This document shows, one piece after another, positions 16,791 to 28,599 of a DNA stretch of 48,951 nucleotides. The DNA lies in the NCBI GenBank assembly GCA_014803545.1, contig JAAVBN010000036.1:1-48951 (forward strand), written 5' to 3'. This DNA is from a bacterium (GTDB taxonomy: Bacteria; Pseudomonadota; Alphaproteobacteria; Rs-D84; CACZYB01). The translations under genes and the position numbers were made by a program. Positions within the stretch are counted from its first letter, which is position 1; every line of letters begins with the position of its first letter. The notes under the pieces are model-generated. The model was given only the letters and a program-made list of their open reading frames with translations, had not been told where the DNA came from and did no database searches.

Positions 16791-16886
16791 TATAAGAAAC
16801 TATTGATTTTTAAGAATAAAGATTATATTATTTAAACAGTCTGTATAAAAAACAGTTCTTTAACTATAACAAAATAGGGGTTATAA

Positions 16887-18050
16887 ATGAAAATAAATAA
16901 ACTACTTACATTACTATCATTGGTAATATTGGGTGCATGTTCCTCTACTTCTGACACACTATTCGGTGATGAAAAGAAACCAGAGGCAAAGCAAACAGCT
17001 TCATTTGATGGCACATTTATGAAAAATAAAATTGCCAATTTCAAATCAGAGCAAGAACAACTAAAAGCATTAGTTGACTCAAGAAAAACAACTCTTCAAG
17101 AAATGAGAAATGAAACAAACACAGCTGTATCTGATTACAGAAGTGCCGTTTCACAAATCAATTCAAAATTGCAACTTGGCACAACTCCTGGAAATCCTGA
17201 ACTTATGGATGAATGGAAAGATGCACGTGCAAAACTTGAAAAAATCAATAACATCGCTTTTGATATAAAAAGACTTGTTGCAGATGTAGAATCTGATCAA
17301 TCAATGGTTGACTATATGGTTGGCTCTATCCAAGCATCATACAAAATCCGTGGTGCAACAGAAGACGATCATAAACAATTAAAGGCTATTGAAGAAGAAG
17401 CAAAACAAATTGGCTCAAACATTTCAATTTTTGCTCGCCAATTAAATCAAGAAGCTGAAAGACAACAAGCTTATGTTGATAACGAAAAATACAGCCTAAA
17501 CGATGTTGCTCTTAACATCAAAAATGGTAAACTTTATGGAACTTCATCATCAACTGACTTCTTCGCAAATGGCGGATCAATGTTTTCAAGTGATGAATCT
17601 TATGAAGCATTCATAAACGAAACAGCACAAGATTACGGTATGCAACAACGTGCTCCACAATCTCGTCGTCCTGCACAACGTTCACCAATGATGGTAGGAA
17701 ACAGAGATGAAGTAGCACTTCGCCCTGCTCGTGCAACTTCTACACCAGTTGATATTGCACCTATCGCAAAATCAACACGTCCTATTATAACAGTAAAGTT
17801 TGATAAAGCTTCTGTTGATTTCGCAGAACCTTTATATCAATCTTTAAGCCGTGTATTGGAAAGAAACCCATCTGCTACATTTGAAGTATCTGGCGTTGCT
17901 CCACAAGGAAAATCAAACGGCTCTATTAAAAAGAATGTAAAGGACGTTATGACAACCCTAACAGAAATGGGACTTCCTGCATCAAGAGTTGCTTTGACAA
18001 TGAGAACTGATGATGTAGAATTTGATGAAGTTCGCATTTACGAAAAATAA
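16887..18050 (+). CDS. Lipoprotein with coiled-coil region
   Basis: 387 residues. The signal peptide ends in the lipobox ILGAC (C18), so the protein is lipidated, with Ser-Ser-Thr next, which favours outer-membrane sorting. Residues 45-200 are predicted helical coiled coil (repeated KLEKINN and AERQQAY patterns). A Pro/Arg/Gln-rich linker (210-275) follows, then a C-terminal domain from about 290 (PIITVKFDKASVDFAEPLYQ) that has the strand-helix pattern of OmpA-like or BON-like peptidoglycan-associated domains, but I cannot assign it firmly. Probable envelope-spanning structural role. Good AGGGG site; own terminator. Confidence 0.7.
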   Translation: MKINKLLTLLSLVILGACSSTSDTLFGDEKKPEAKQTASFDGTFMKNKIANFKSEQEQLKALVDSRKTTLQEMRNETNTAVSDYRSAVSQINSKLQLGTTPGNPELMDEWKDARAKLEKINNIAFDIKRLVADVESDQSMVDYMVGSIQASYKIRGATEDDHKQLKAIEEEAKQIGSNISIFARQLNQEAERQQAYVDNEKYSLNDVALNIKNGKLYGTSSSTDFFANGGSMFSSDESYEAFINETAQDYGMQQRAPQSRRPAQRSPMMVGNRDEVALRPARATSTPVDIAPIAKSTRPIITVKFDKASVDFAEPLYQSLSRVLERNPSATFEVSGVAPQGKSNGSIKKNVKDVMTTLTEMGLPASRVALTMRTDDVEFDEVRIYEK

Positions 18051-18071
18051 TTATATATCTTTTATTAAAAG

Positions 18072-18097
18072 GCTCCCTCTTTTGGGAGCTTTTTTTA
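18072..18097 (+). terminator. Terminator of the lipoprotein gene
   Basis: Stem GCTCCC (18072-18077) with GGGAGC (18084-18089) followed by eight T. Confidence 0.85.
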
Positions 18098-18175
18098 TTC
18101 CTAAAAATTCTATTTACTTTTCTTTTACACTCCTTTAAAATTAAATAAAAAAATAAAAGAAAGGATTATAAAATT

Positions 18176-18853
18176 ATGATAATATTTAATGATGAGAACG
18201 ATAAAAGAGAACAAGAGATATTTGAATACACTGAAAATTGGTCTCCTAAAGATAAAAAATCCAAAAGTTCGTCACAATCTCAAAATAATACATATTTAAC
18301 CATTGAAGATGTAAGAGAAAAGCTTAATTCCACAAAAGATACATTCTACATCTGTTTTGATGATATTTCCAACGATATTGAAGAAAAATTAAGATTTTTA
18401 TATCAAATAGATACTCAATCCACCAGTAAGACAACAGAAAAATTATCACAATTACCAGATGAAGATGTTAAATTTTTAAATAATTTTGTTAATCTTTTTG
18501 ATAAAGATAATCCTGACAGATATAAATTATTAAGAAGATTGATTTATATTTATGAAAATGAAGTCAGAGATTATGACAACCATACAAAAATACCTGTTTC
18601 TCAAAATAAAAAGCTGTTAGAAAAATCTTTTGATATATTCAAATCATTGGAAAATTCAGACATCTTTCTTAATAAGATATTCGCATATGAAAAAGAAGGG
18701 ACAAAACGATATATATATGGTGCTCCTGTAAGTGATATATTATTAAACGAACATACCCTACTTTCATTCTTATTAGATTATCTTAAATCAGAAAATACAG
18801 AAAATAATCAAATAATTAAAAACTTTTTCCCAAATATAAATAACCAAAGATAA
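18176..18853 (+). CDS. Unknown protein, family A (paralogue of 7940-8614)
   Basis: 225 residues, no signal peptide, acidic and Lys/Asn/Ser-rich. The N-terminal 50 residues look disordered. The core (about 90-225) aligns with the 7940-8614 protein: a LPDE..FLNNFVNLFDKDNPDRYKLL box, FDIFKSLE, a FAYEKEG motif, SDILLNEHTLLSFL, and the closing FFPNINNQR. The shared C-terminal box suggests a functional element rather than drift. Function unknown. The GAAAGGAT ribosome-binding site is good. It precedes the homopolymer-controlled secreted-protein gene but has its own terminator. Confidence 0.75.
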   Translation: MIIFNDENDKREQEIFEYTENWSPKDKKSKSSSQSQNNTYLTIEDVREKLNSTKDTFYICFDDISNDIEEKLRFLYQIDTQSTSKTTEKLSQLPDEDVKFLNNFVNLFDKDNPDRYKLLRRLIYIYENEVRDYDNHTKIPVSQNKKLLEKSFDIFKSLENSDIFLNKIFAYEKEGTKRYIYGAPVSDILLNEHTLLSFLLDYLKSENTENNQIIKNFFPNINNQR

Positions 18854-18860
18854 CAAAAAC

Positions 18861-18883
18861 CTCCCAGAAGGGAGCTTTTTTTT
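18861..18883 (+). terminator. Terminator of the 18176 gene
   Basis: CTCCC (18861-18865) with GGGAG (18870-18874), then C and eight T. Confidence 0.85.
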
Positions 18884-18885
18884 AT

Positions 18886-18914
18886 TTGCATATACTCCTA
18901 AAATATGATATATT
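18886..18914 (+). promoter_or_regulatory. Promoter of the G9-tract gene
   Basis: TTGCAT (18886-18891) and TATATT (18909-18914), spacing 17. Nearly identical in sequence, including the spacer, to the promoter at 8755. A TGTGTGTG run follows at about 18914-18921. Confidence 0.5.
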
Positions 18915-18951
18915 GTGTGTGTATAATCAACAATAAAAGAAAGGAAAAATA

Positions 18952-19939
18952 ATGATTAAACAAAGTAATAAAGTAGTCTTGGGGGGGGGTAATTCTATCA
19001 TTATTTATTTCCCTTAATACAGCAAATTCTAAAACTTCAAGAAGACGAAACGCAACTTCCACTCCTCAAAACTCAATAGCATCAAATACAGAAAATAAAT
19101 CAGAATCTCCATACGCAATGAATCCATCTATTGGTGGCAAAATTGTTAATTGTCCTATGGCAAACGCAGAATATACAAATGATATTTTCATTAAATATTC
19201 CGCAGGAAGAACTGTGTCTATCAAACTAGATGATAGCATCCCTCTTAATACTGTTATAGATAAAGAAAGACTAAAATATTTCAATGATTTATATAACAGT
19301 GATGTCTATTTTTACCTTTCAGGTGCAAATAAGTCCAATATTGGTTTTATAGAATGTAATGATACAATAGGCGTTTCTGCAAATGGTCAGGAAGTAGTTG
19401 CTCTTAATTACAATAATATTGATACATATTGTATAAAATCAAATGAATATGAAGATAATCTTGTAATACATACAGTGCCCTATGGTTATATAAAAGTTAT
19501 TGGTGGTAATAATGTATTTTGTAGTATGAATTCAGATAAACACCCTTCTATCCAATGGTCTACTCTTGATGTCCTTACTGATACTGTTAATAATTCTACT
19601 CAAATGAAAAAAATAAAAGAAGTCTGTGGTAATCTTGATGTAGATGAACTTGAAAAAGTATATAAAATGACCGTTGCATCTTCTGTGACTTCTGGTATAG
19701 GAACCGTTGGCTCTATTGCAAGCACTGTAACTTCTGCTATCTCAAACAATGAACAGAAAAAAGATGATTCCAATGATAAAAAAGTAAATGGACTAAACCT
19801 TGCAACTACAATATCTTCTGCCGTTGGTGGAGTTGCAAGTGGAGCGGGAACCGTGACCTCTGGTATAGCAGCAAGCAAGCTTAAAAAGATTATTAGTGAT
19901 ATTAAGGCTTGTAGAGATGCAATAAATAAACTTCAATAA
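18952..19939 (+). CDS. Secreted protein, frame broken by a G9 tract (phase-variable candidate, OFF as sequenced)
   Basis: The ATG at 18952 has a strong AAAGGA site and a promoter, but with nine G at 18981-18989 the frame stops after 21 codons. With eight G the frame continues to 19939, giving 328 residues beginning MIKQSNKVVLGGVILSLFIS, a clear signal peptide. The downstream part alone can start at the ATG at 19118, but that has no signal peptide and no ribosome-binding site. The mature protein has a Ser/Thr/Asn-rich linker, a roughly 130-residue soluble domain with several Cys (C8, C69, C88 and C123 counted from 19118), and two Gly/Ala/Ser/Thr-rich hydrophobic repeats (TSGIGTVGSIASTVTSAIS and SSAVGGVASGAGTVTSGIA) that could insert in a membrane. 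No known family. A one-base assembly error or transcriptional slippage would also explain the frame. Confidence 0.75.
18981..18989 (+). repeat. G9 homopolymer inside the coding start
   Basis: Nine G in the tenth to thirteenth codons of the 18952 gene. Loss of one G restores the full frame. GGG is a rare glycine codon in the neighbouring genes, so the run is unlikely to be neutral codon choice. Confidence 0.9.
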
Positions 19940-19942
19940 ACC

Positions 19943-19969
19943 AAGCCCCAAATCGCAGGGCTTTTTTTT
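19943..19969 (+). terminator. Terminator of the G9-tract gene
   Basis: AAGCCC (19943-19948) with GGGCTT (19958-19963) followed by a run of T. Its presence just after the downstream frame supports that frame as a real gene end. Confidence 0.8.
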
Positions 19970-20018
19970 AATCTATTTTCCTACAACTTTAATAATTATT
20001 TCATCAAACAATCCCAAA

Positions 20019-20053
20019 TAAAAAAAAGAAGATAGCTTTTACACTATCTTCTT
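20019..20053 (-). terminator. rpoBC operon terminator
   Basis: Perfect 10-base arms AAGAAGATAG (20026-20035) and CTATCTTCTT (20044-20053), followed on the minus strand by a run of U. Confidence 0.88.
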
Positions 20054-20078
20054 TCTCACTAACATAAAGTTTATACTA

Positions 20079-23000
20079 TTATAGACCAGGAAGTGTCAAA
20101 TCTGTTTCCACAGCTTTTGCTTCCATATTCTGAGCTTCAATCTCTTGGTCTTGTGCTTTTGCAATCGCCTTTATTCTGTTGATATAAGCACCAGTTCCTG
20201 CTGGAATAAGTCTTCCAACAATAACATTTTCCTTCAAACCAGTCAACATATCCTCACGACCAGCAATCGCTGATTCAATAAGAACTTTTGTAGTTTCTTG
20301 GAAAGATGCAGCAGAAATAAATGAACGAGTTTGCAAACTTGCCTTTGTAATACCAAGAAGATAAGGACGACTTACCGCAGGTTTTCCACCTACTTCTATT
20401 GCCTTCTTGTTTTCTTCAATCAAATCTTCCTCATCAACATATTCACCATTAACAAAGGTTGTAGCACCAGCATCAATGATTTCATTCTTACGAAGCATTT
20501 GACGAACAATCACTTCTATATGCTTATCATTGATTTCCACACCTTGAAGTCTATAAACACCTTGGATTTCACTAACAAGATATTTTGCCAACTCCTCAAC
20601 ACCAAAGATACGCAATATATCATGAGGAGCAACTTTACCTTCGGTAATCTTATCACCCTTCTTTACTATATCACCATCTTGAACATTAAGAGCGGTTGTT
20701 TTTGAAATAAGATATTCAACTTCTTCGCTTTCATCATTTGGAACAATCGCAATTTTGTATTTAGATTTGTAATCTTCTTTAAATACAATAGTTCCATCTT
20801 TTTCAGCAATAAGAGCAGCATCCTTTGGACGTCTTGCTTCAAAAAGTTCAGCAACACGAGGAAGACCACCAGTAATATCCTTTGTCTTGCTATCTTCACG
20901 AGGAATATACGCAATAATATCACCAGCTTGCACTTCATCACCATTGTTTGAAGAAAGCACAGTTCCCGTTGAAATAATATATCTTGCAACAGAACCACTT
21001 GAAAGAACTAAGTTATTGCCCTTTTCATCAAGGATAAAGATAGATGGATTTAAATCCTTCTTTTTAAGTCCAGTCTTCCAATCAACAACAACCTTTGATG
21101 AAATACCAGTTGACTCATCTTTAACCTCAGAAACGGAAACACCATCAATCAAATCAACAAAGTTAAGTTTACCAGAAACTTCTGTGATAATAGGTCTGAT
21201 GTATGGGTTCCATTCAGCAACCTTTTGTCCCTTTGAAACTTTATCCCCTTCAAGAGCATAAAGCTTTGTTCCATAAGGCATCTTTTGACGGTTAATTTCT
21301 TTACCAGTAGAATCTACGAAAATAAGTTCTGCATTACGTGTCATAACAATGTTATCACCAGCGGAATTTTTCACATAAGATGTGTTTTCAAATTTAATTG
21401 AAGCATCGTATGGAGATTCAATAGATGACTTTTCAACACCCTTTTGTGCAGCACCACCGATATGGAAAGTTCTCATGGTAAGCTGTGTTCCAGGTTCACC
21501 AATTGATTGTGCAGCAATAATACCAACTGCTTCACCAACATTAACCATATTTCCACGAGCCAAATCACGACCATAACACTTTGCACAAATACCATGTTTT
21601 GCTTCACAAGTAAGAACTGAACGGATTTTAACTGATTCAATACCAGCAGCTTCAATCTTCTTAATATCTTCTTCGGTTATTTGATTATTTCTTGAAACAA
21701 TCACTTCACCATTATGAGTAATAATATCTTCTGCTGCAATACGTCCTAAAATACGTTCTGCAAGAGATTCAACAACATTACCACCATCAACAACAGCAGA
21801 TACAGAAATTGAACGATCTGTTCCACAATCTTCCATTGTGATAATCGCATCTTGTGAAACATCAACCAATCTTCTTGTCAAATAACCAGCATTCGCAGTT
21901 TTAAGAGCGGTATCAGCCAATCCCTTTCTTGCACCGTGGGTAGAATTAAAGTATTCAGCCACAGTCAAACCTTCTTTAAAGTTTGAAATAATAGGTGTTT
22001 CAATAATCTCACCATTAGGTTTAGCCATCAATCCACGCATACCAGCAAGTTGCTTAACTTGGGCCTTAGAACCACGAGCACCACTGTTTGCCATCATATA
22101 GATAGGATTTTGAGGTTTTCCAACTTCTTGATTAGAAAGAACCTTCATCATTTCATTTGCAACTACTTCGGAACAATTTGCCCAAGCATCAACAACCTTG
22201 TTGTATTTTTCTTTTGAAGTAATAAGACCGTCTTGATATTGTTTTTCAAATTCAATAACTTTCTTTTCTGTATCTTCAATAAGCTTTTTCTTGCTATCTG
22301 GAACAACAATGTTGTCTTTACCAAATGAAATACCTGAATACATAGCGTTCTTATAACCAAGATCCATAATTTTATCAGCAAATAAAACTGTTTCTTTTTG
22401 ACCGCAGTTTTTATAAATCGCACCAAAAAGTTCACCAATCTTTTTCTTTGTCATTTGTTGATTAACTAAATCAAAAGATACACCTTTTGCCTTTGGCACA
22501 ATTTCATAAATCAATACACGACCAGCAGTAGTATCAACAACCTTGTTTTCAAGTTCGCCAGCTTCATTTACAACTTGGATTCTTGCTTTAATCTTTGCAT
22601 GCATATCAAGTTTTTTAGATGCAAGTGCAAGTTTGATTTCATCCAATGAGCCAAGAACCATACCTTCACCTTTTGCCTTTTCTATTTCAATAGACATATA
22701 GTAAATACCCAAAACGATATCCTGGTTAGGTGTGATAATAGGCTTACCATTAGCAGGATGCAAGATGTTGTTTGTTGACATCATCAAAACACGTGCTTCA
22801 AGTTGAGCTTCTAATGAAAGTGGAACGTGAACAGCCATTTGGTCACCGTCGAAGTCCGCATTAAATGCAGTACATACAAGTGGGTGAAGTCTGATAGCTT
22901 TACCTTCTATAAGAACTGGTTCAAATGCTTGTATAGAAAGTCGGTGAAGAGAAGGCGCACGGTTCAAAAGAACTGGATGTTCCTTAATAACCTCTTCCAA

Positions 23001-24239
23001 AATATCCCATACAATAGGAAGTTCCTTATCTACCATCTTCTTTGCAGATTTAATGGTATTTGCGTGTCCATAGAACTCCAACTTTGAATAAATAAATGGT
23101 TTGAAAAGTTCCAATGCCATACGTTTAGGAAGTCCGCATTGATGTAATTTCAACATAGGACCAGAAACGATAACTGAACGACCAGAATAGTCAACACGTT
23201 TTCCAAGAAGGTTTTGACGGAAACGACCTGATTTACCTTTAAGCATATCTGCCAAAGATTTAAGAGGTCTTCTGTTACTTGCAACAACTGGTCTTGGACG
23301 ACGAGAGTTATCAAACAAGCTGTCAACCGCTTCTTGCAACATTCTCTTTTCATTTCTTATAATGATTTCAGGAGCTTTAAGTTCCATCAATCTTTTAAGT
23401 CTATTATTTCTGTTAATAACACGACGATATAAATCATTCAAATCCGCAGTCGCAAATCTTCCACCATCAAGAGCAACAAGTGGACGAAGTTCTGGTGGAA
23501 TAACTGGAATAACATCCATAATCATCCATTCTGGTTTTGAACCTGATTCAAGGAATGCTTCTATGATTTTAAGTCTTTGAATAACCTTTTTACGTGCTAT
23601 ATCAAACTTTAAATCTTTAAGTTCAAAACGAAGCTTTTCTGCCTCTTCCTTTAAATCAACAGATGCGAGCATTTCTTTTAATGCTTCTGCACCAATACCA
23701 GCCCTAAAACTATCTTGACCATATTCTTCAATATAACGTTGATAATCATCTTCGGTTAAAAGTTCGTGCATTTTAAGAGGAGTAAGTCCTGGTTCAATAA
23801 CTATATAGTTATCAAAGTAAAGAACTTTTTCCAACTTTTTAAGTGGCATATCCAAAAGCACACCCATTTTTGATGGAAGAGATTTCAAAAACCAAATATG
23901 AGCCACAGGACTTGCAAGTTCAATATGTCCCATTCTTTCACGTCTAACTTTTGAAAGGGTCACTTCCACACCGCACTTTTCACAAATAACACCACGATAT
24001 TTTATACGTTTATATTTACCGCAAAGACATTCGTAATCCTTAACTGGACCAAATATTTTTGCACAGAAAAGTCCATCCTTTTCAGGTTTGAAAGTTCTGT
24101 AATTTATAGTTTCAGTTTTCTTCACTTCACCATAAGACCAAGAACGAATTTGTTCAGGAGATGCCACAGAGATTTTAAGTTTGCTAAAGCTATCTTCTGG
24201 GACTACATTATTAAAAGCTTTTTGAATTTCGTTATTCAT
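20079..24239 (-). CDS. rpoC: RNA polymerase subunit beta'
   Basis: 1386 residues, full alphaproteobacterial length. It carries the active-site Mg motif [12 protein letters not shown], the N-terminal zinc ribbon ([19 protein letters not shown]), the second zinc cluster ([17 protein letters not shown]) and the trigger-loop region ([20 protein letters not shown]). It forms the catalytic centre with RpoB. It starts 19 bases after rpoB ends and is followed by a strong terminator. Confidence 0.98.
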   Translation of the reverse strand: MNNEIQKAFNNVVPEDSFSKLKISVASPEQIRSWSYGEVKKTETINYRTFKPEKDGLFCAKIFGPVKDYECLCGKYKRIKYRGVICEKCGVEVTLSKVRRERMGHIELASPVAHIWFLKSLPSKMGVLLDMPLKKLEKVLYFDNYIVIEPGLTPLKMHELLTEDDYQRYIEEYGQDSFRAGIGAEALKEMLASVDLKEEAEKLRFELKDLKFDIARKKVIQRLKIIEAFLESGSKPEWMIMDVIPVIPPELRPLVALDGGRFATADLNDLYRRVINRNNRLKRLMELKAPEIIIRNEKRMLQEAVDSLFDNSRRPRPVVASNRRPLKSLADMLKGKSGRFRQNLLGKRVDYSGRSVIVSGPMLKLHQCGLPKRMALELFKPFIYSKLEFYGHANTIKSAKKMVDKELPIVWDILEEVIKEHPVLLNRAPSLHRLSIQAFEPVLIEGKAIRLHPLVCTAFNADFDGDQMAVHVPLSLEAQLEARVLMMSTNNILHPANGKPIITPNQDIVLGIYYMSIEIEKAKGEGMVLGSLDEIKLALASKKLDMHAKIKARIQVVNEAGELENKVVDTTAGRVLIYEIVPKAKGVSFDLVNQQMTKKKIGELFGAIYKNCGQKETVLFADKIMDLGYKNAMYSGISFGKDNIVVPDSKKKLIEDTEKKVIEFEKQYQDGLITSKEKYNKVVDAWANCSEVVANEMMKVLSNQEVGKPQNPIYMMANSGARGSKAQVKQLAGMRGLMAKPNGEIIETPIISNFKEGLTVAEYFNSTHGARKGLADTALKTANAGYLTRRLVDVSQDAIITMEDCGTDRSISVSAVVDGGNVVESLAERILGRIAAEDIITHNGEVIVSRNNQITEEDIKKIEAAGIESVKIRSVLTCEAKHGICAKCYGRDLARGNMVNVGEAVGIIAAQSIGEPGTQLTMRTFHIGGAAQKGVEKSSIESPYDASIKFENTSYVKNSAGDNIVMTRNAELIFVDSTGKEINRQKMPYGTKLYALEGDKVSKGQKVAEWNPYIRPIITEVSGKLNFVDLIDGVSVSEVKDESTGISSKVVVDWKTGLKKKDLNPSIFILDEKGNNLVLSSGSVARYIISTGTVLSSNNGDEVQAGDIIAYIPREDSKTKDITGGLPRVAELFEARRPKDAALIAEKDGTIVFKEDYKSKYKIAIVPNDESEEVEYLISKTTALNVQDGDIVKKGDKITEGKVAPHDILRIFGVEELAKYLVSEIQGVYRLQGVEINDKHIEVIVRQMLRKNEIIDAGATTFVNGEYVDEEDLIEENKKAIEVGGKPAVSRPYLLGITKASLQTRSFISAASFQETTKVLIESAIAGREDMLTGLKENVIVGRLIPAGTGAYINRIKAIAKAQDQEIEAQNMEAKAVETDLTLPGL

Positions 24240-24257
24240 TATAGTTTCTCCTATTTA

Positions 24258-27200
24258 TTATTTTTTCATTTCCAAGTTAAGACCAAGTGATTTGATTTCT
24301 TTAACCAAAACATTGAAACTTTCTGGTGTTCCATATTCAAAGTCATAGTTTCCACGAACAATAGATTCGTAAACCTTTGTTCTTCCAGAAACGTCATCTG
24401 ACTTCACAGTCAACATTTCTTGTAAAGTATATGCCGCACCGAATGCCTCCAATGCCCACACTTCCATTTCACCAAATCTTTGACCACCGAATTGAGCTTT
24501 ACCACCCAAAGGTTGTTGTGTAACCAAAGAGTAAGGTCCAACAGAACGAGCATGGATTTTTTCATCAACCAAGTGATGAAGTTTTAACATATACATATAA
24601 CCAACTGTCACAGGACAATCAAACTTTTCACCAGTTTCACCGTTGTAAAGTTCAACTTGACCAGAAGAATCAAGTCCTGCCTCAGTCAAAAGTTCAGAAA
24701 TATCAGATTCCTTTGCACCATCAAATACTGGGGTAGCCATAGGCACACCATCAGAAATTGAATTTGCATAAGATTTAATTTCTTCATCTGTAAAGTCTTT
24801 AAGTTCTCTATCATAAATTTCTTTACCATAGATTTTTTCTAACTTCTTTCTTATATCAGCTACATTAAGTTCCTTGTTATAAACGCGTTCCATCATTTGA
24901 CCAATTTGAACGCCAAGACCCTTTGCAGCCCAACCAAGATGAGTTTCCAAAATCTGACCAACATTCATACGGCTTGGCACACCAAGAGGATTTAATACTA
25001 TATCCACAGGAGTCCCATCTGCTTGATAAGGCATATCTTCAACTGGAACAACCCTTGAAACAATACCCTTGTTTCCATGACGTCCAGCCATCTTATCACC
25101 AATTTGAAGTTTTCTTTTAACAGCAATAAATACCTTTACAACCTTTAATACACCAGGAAGAAGGTCATTACCTTGTTTAACTTTTTCAATCTTGTCATCA
25201 AACTTTGCATCTGTCTTTTGTAAAACTTCTTCAAATTCAGAAATCATTGAAAGCAATGCTTCTTGTGATTTTTCATTTTCAAGCTTTACTTTTGCAAGCT
25301 TAGAAGATGGAATACCAGCCAAATCAGAAGCCTTTAATGTAGCACCCTTTGATGCAACATCCTTTGGTGCTTCGGCAACAACTTTACCGTCAAGGAATGT
25401 TTTCAACTTTTCATTGAAACCAAGCTCCAAAATTTGCTTTTCATCATTTCTATCTTTGTTAAGTTTTTCAATTTCCATATATTCAATAGAAAGCGCACGT
25501 TCATCTTTTTGAATACCACGACGGAAGAACATACGAACATCCAAAACTGTTCCTTCTGTTCCAGGTGGAACTCTTAATGAAGTATCACGAACCTCGGTTG
25601 CCTTTTCACCAAATATTGCACGAAGAAGTTTTTCTTCTGGTGTCACAGGAGTTTCACCCTTTGGTGTAACTTTACCAACCAAAATATCGCCAGCTTTTAC
25701 ATGGGCACCAATATGAATAACACCAGTTTCATCCAAGTTTTTCAATGCTTCCGCACCAACATTTGGAATATCACGGGTAATTTCTTCTGGGCCCAACTTT
25801 GTATCACGTGCAGTTTCTTCAAATTCAGCAATATGAACAGAAGTAAACACATCGTCCTTTACAATCTTTTCACTTATAACGATAGCGTCTTCGTAGTTAT
25901 AACCTTGCCAAGGCATAAATGCAACACGCACATTTCTACCAAGAGCCAATTCACCCATATCTGTACATGGACCATCGGCAATTATATCACCTGCCTTAAC
26001 CTTATCACCAACATTTACAATAGGTTTTTGGTTGATACAAGTATCTTGGTTTGACCTTGCATATTTTTGAAGTCTGTAAATATCAACACCAGTTGCTGAT
26101 TTTGATTTTTTACCAGTCGCCTGAATAACAATTCTTGAACCATCAACTTGTGTAACTATACCATCATTTTCCGCTTGTATAGTAGCCTTAGAGTCAGTTG
26201 CAACACGATATTCCATACCAGTTCCAACGAATGGAGCTTCTGACTTTACAAGTGGCACAGCTTGACGTTGCATGTTTGAACCCATCAACGCACGGTTAGC
26301 ATCGTCGTTTTCAAGGAAAGGTATCAAAGCAGCAGCCACAGAAACAAGTTGCTTTGGTGAAACGTCCATCAAAGTAATTTCACTTGCAGGAAGCAACACA
26401 AACTCACCATCTTTACGGCAACTTACTAAATCCTCTGCAAAACTTCCATCTTTGTTTAAAACAGAGTTTGCTTGAGCAATGATATATTTATTTTCTTCCA
26501 TCGCAGAAACATAAATAATTTCATCTGTAACCTTACCGTCAACAACTTTTCTATATGGTGTTTCAATGAAACCATATTTATTTATCACAGCATAAGATGC
26601 AAGTGAGTTAATAAGACCGATGTTTTGACCTTCTGGTGTTTCAATAGGACAAATACGTCCATAATGTGTAGGATGAACGTCTCGAACTTCAAATCCAGCA
26701 CGTTCCCTTGTCAATCCACCAGGACCAAGTGCAGACAATCTTCTTTTATGTGTGATTTCAGAAAGAGGATTGTTTTGATCCATAAATTGTGAAAGTTGAG
26801 AAGAACCCAAGAATTCTTTCACAGCAGAAAGCACAGGTCTTGCATTAACTAAATCTTGTGGCATAACAGAATCAATTTGAGCAGAAGACATTTTCTCCCT
26901 TATTGCTCTTTCCATTCTAACAATACCAATTCTGTATTGATTTTCAAGAAGTTCACCAACCGCACGAATACGTCTGTTGGAAAGGTTATCAATATCATCA
27001 ATTTCACCTTTACCATCTCTTAAATCAACCAAGTATTTAATAACTTTGATAACATCATCACGGCGAAGGATTGTTAAACCCTCTGGTGCATCTTCAAATG
27101 AAATATCAAGTCTTGTATTTAATTTAAATCTTCCAACTGATGATAAATCATAAAAGTCTCTATCAAAGAACATCTTAAAGAACATACTTTCAGCAGATGA

Positions 27201-28430
27201 TACTGTAGGAGGTTCACCAGGACGCATTACTTGATAAATATCAAACAAAGCTTCTTCACGAGTTTTATTTTTATCAACAACCAAAGTATTTCTGATATGT
27301 GGACCAACTGTCACATTATCAATATAAAGAACGGAAATTTCTTTTATTTTTGCATCCGCAAGTTTTGAAATAATTTCGGCATCAATTTCTTGGCCAGCTT
27401 CTGCAATAACTTCAAATGTTTCCATATCCAATATATCATCAGACAAATACATACCAGCAGTAGCAAGTTGTTCATCTGTAATATAAAGTTCGGTCAAACC
27501 ACCTTCTGCTAATTTTTTTGCATTACGAGGAGAAATTTTTGCTCCTTGTGCAAGAACCACTTCACCATTTTTTGCATTAACTAAATCGTATGCAAATTTA
27601 ACACTTTTTGTGATAAGTGAAGCATCAAAAGGTTTCTTCCAACCATTTTTAAATTTTGTAAGTTTTTCTTCACGATAGAAAAGTTTAAGTATTTCATTTG
27701 ATGACATACCAACCTTTTCAACTGCTTCTGGATTTTTACCTTCTGCTATTGCTTTTTCAACAGCCATTTCAGTTTCATCATTATAAAAAGATGATAACAA
27801 AGATGTAACTGGAATTTTACGTTTTTTATCAATTCTGACATAAAGAATATCTTTTGCATCAAATTCAAAATCTAACCAAAAACCACGTGAAGGAATAATT
27901 TTTGCACTAAACAATAATTTACCACTTGCATGAGTTTTACCTTCATCATGTGTAAAGAATGCACCAGGAGAACGTTGCATTTGTGAAACGAACACACGCT
28001 CTGTTCCATTAAATATTAATGTACCTTTGTCTGTCATAAGAGGTACTTCACCCATAAAGATTTCTTGCTCTTTAACATCTTTTATGGATTTTTTTCCTTC
28101 ATCATCTATATCCCAAATGATAAGTCTTAATGTCACACGAAGAGGAGCAGCGAATGTAAGTCCACGACGAAGACATTCTTCTGCATCATATTTAGGAGCA
28201 TCAAACTCATATTTAACAAATTCTAAATCAACAAGTCCTGAAAAATCATGTATAGGAAATACAGATTTGAAAACGGCTTGTATACCAACATCTTTTCTTT
28301 CTTCGGGTTTTTCTTCTAATTGAAGGAAACTTTTATAAGATTCTTCTTGAATTTTAATAAGATTTGGAACATCAATAGGAGCTTTAATTTTACCAAAGTC
28401 TTTTCTGATTCTTTTATAAGCATTAAACAT
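24258..28430 (-). CDS. rpoB: RNA polymerase subunit beta
   Basis: 1390 residues. Conserved landmarks are the rifampicin-pocket cluster with [10 protein letters not shown] and [13 protein letters not shown], which are wild-type residues, the [12 protein letters not shown] motif, and a C-terminal [11 protein letters not shown] region (as [12 protein letters not shown]). The N-terminus ([15 protein letters not shown]) and length fit Alphaproteobacteria. The gene is downstream of rplJL in the usual rplKAJL-rpoBC order. Confidence 0.98.
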   Translation of the reverse strand: MFNAYKRIRKDFGKIKAPIDVPNLIKIQEESYKSFLQLEEKPEERKDVGIQAVFKSVFPIHDFSGLVDLEFVKYEFDAPKYDAEECLRRGLTFAAPLRVTLRLIIWDIDDEGKKSIKDVKEQEIFMGEVPLMTDKGTLIFNGTERVFVSQMQRSPGAFFTHDEGKTHASGKLLFSAKIIPSRGFWLDFEFDAKDILYVRIDKKRKIPVTSLLSSFYNDETEMAVEKAIAEGKNPEAVEKVGMSSNEILKLFYREEKLTKFKNGWKKPFDASLITKSVKFAYDLVNAKNGEVVLAQGAKISPRNAKKLAEGGLTELYITDEQLATAGMYLSDDILDMETFEVIAEAGQEIDAEIISKLADAKIKEISVLYIDNVTVGPHIRNTLVVDKNKTREEALFDIYQVMRPGEPPTVSSAESMFFKMFFDRDFYDLSSVGRFKLNTRLDISFEDAPEGLTILRRDDVIKVIKYLVDLRDGKGEIDDIDNLSNRRIRAVGELLENQYRIGIVRMERAIREKMSSAQIDSVMPQDLVNARPVLSAVKEFLGSSQLSQFMDQNNPLSEITHKRRLSALGPGGLTRERAGFEVRDVHPTHYGRICPIETPEGQNIGLINSLASYAVINKYGFIETPYRKVVDGKVTDEIIYVSAMEENKYIIAQANSVLNKDGSFAEDLVSCRKDGEFVLLPASEITLMDVSPKQLVSVAAALIPFLENDDANRALMGSNMQRQAVPLVKSEAPFVGTGMEYRVATDSKATIQAENDGIVTQVDGSRIVIQATGKKSKSATGVDIYRLQKYARSNQDTCINQKPIVNVGDKVKAGDIIADGPCTDMGELALGRNVRVAFMPWQGYNYEDAIVISEKIVKDDVFTSVHIAEFEETARDTKLGPEEITRDIPNVGAEALKNLDETGVIHIGAHVKAGDILVGKVTPKGETPVTPEEKLLRAIFGEKATEVRDTSLRVPPGTEGTVLDVRMFFRRGIQKDERALSIEYMEIEKLNKDRNDEKQILELGFNEKLKTFLDGKVVAEAPKDVASKGATLKASDLAGIPSSKLAKVKLENEKSQEALLSMISEFEEVLQKTDAKFDDKIEKVKQGNDLLPGVLKVVKVFIAVKRKLQIGDKMAGRHGNKGIVSRVVPVEDMPYQADGTPVDIVLNPLGVPSRMNVGQILETHLGWAAKGLGVQIGQMMERVYNKELNVADIRKKLEKIYGKEIYDRELKDFTDEEIKSYANSISDGVPMATPVFDGAKESDISELLTEAGLDSSGQVELYNGETGEKFDCPVTVGYMYMLKLHHLVDEKIHARSVGPYSLVTQQPLGGKAQFGGQRFGEMEVWALEAFGAAYTLQEMLTVKSDDVSGRTKVYESIVRGNYDFEYGTPESFNVLVKEIKSLGLNLEMKK

Positions 28431-28599
28431 ATTTTTATCCTTTTTTGTTTTTTGGCTTGAACCTTAAAAGTTTATCATCTTTTTAAAGTCTCAAATTAAC
28501 TTTTTTCGCTTTTTTAAATACTACAATCGGCAAAGAATCCGAAAGGGAGGAAGAAGAAAAGCTAATCTTCAACCTCCACCAATAATATATAATTAGAAC
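28431..28599 (-). other. rplL-rpoB intercistronic region
   Basis: On the minus strand GGAGGTTGAAGA can pair with a TCTTCTTCCTCC segment (about 28544-28585), and TCGG with CCGA a few bases on. In E. coli this spacer holds an attenuator and an RNase III site that sets the rplL:rpoB ratio. A similar role here is inference. Confidence 0.4.

Noticed and set aside
18986-18989. Programmed ribosomal frameshifting as the main explanation of the G9 frame
   Set aside because: No downstream stimulatory hairpin is evident, and the same one-base offset at a second locus fits tract-length variation better; slippage remains a minor alternative.
19118-19939. Taking the 19118 ATG as the true start of the secreted protein
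   Set aside because: No ribosome-binding site and no signal peptide; the 18952 start has both promoter and ribosome-binding site and joins the frame by a one-base tract change.
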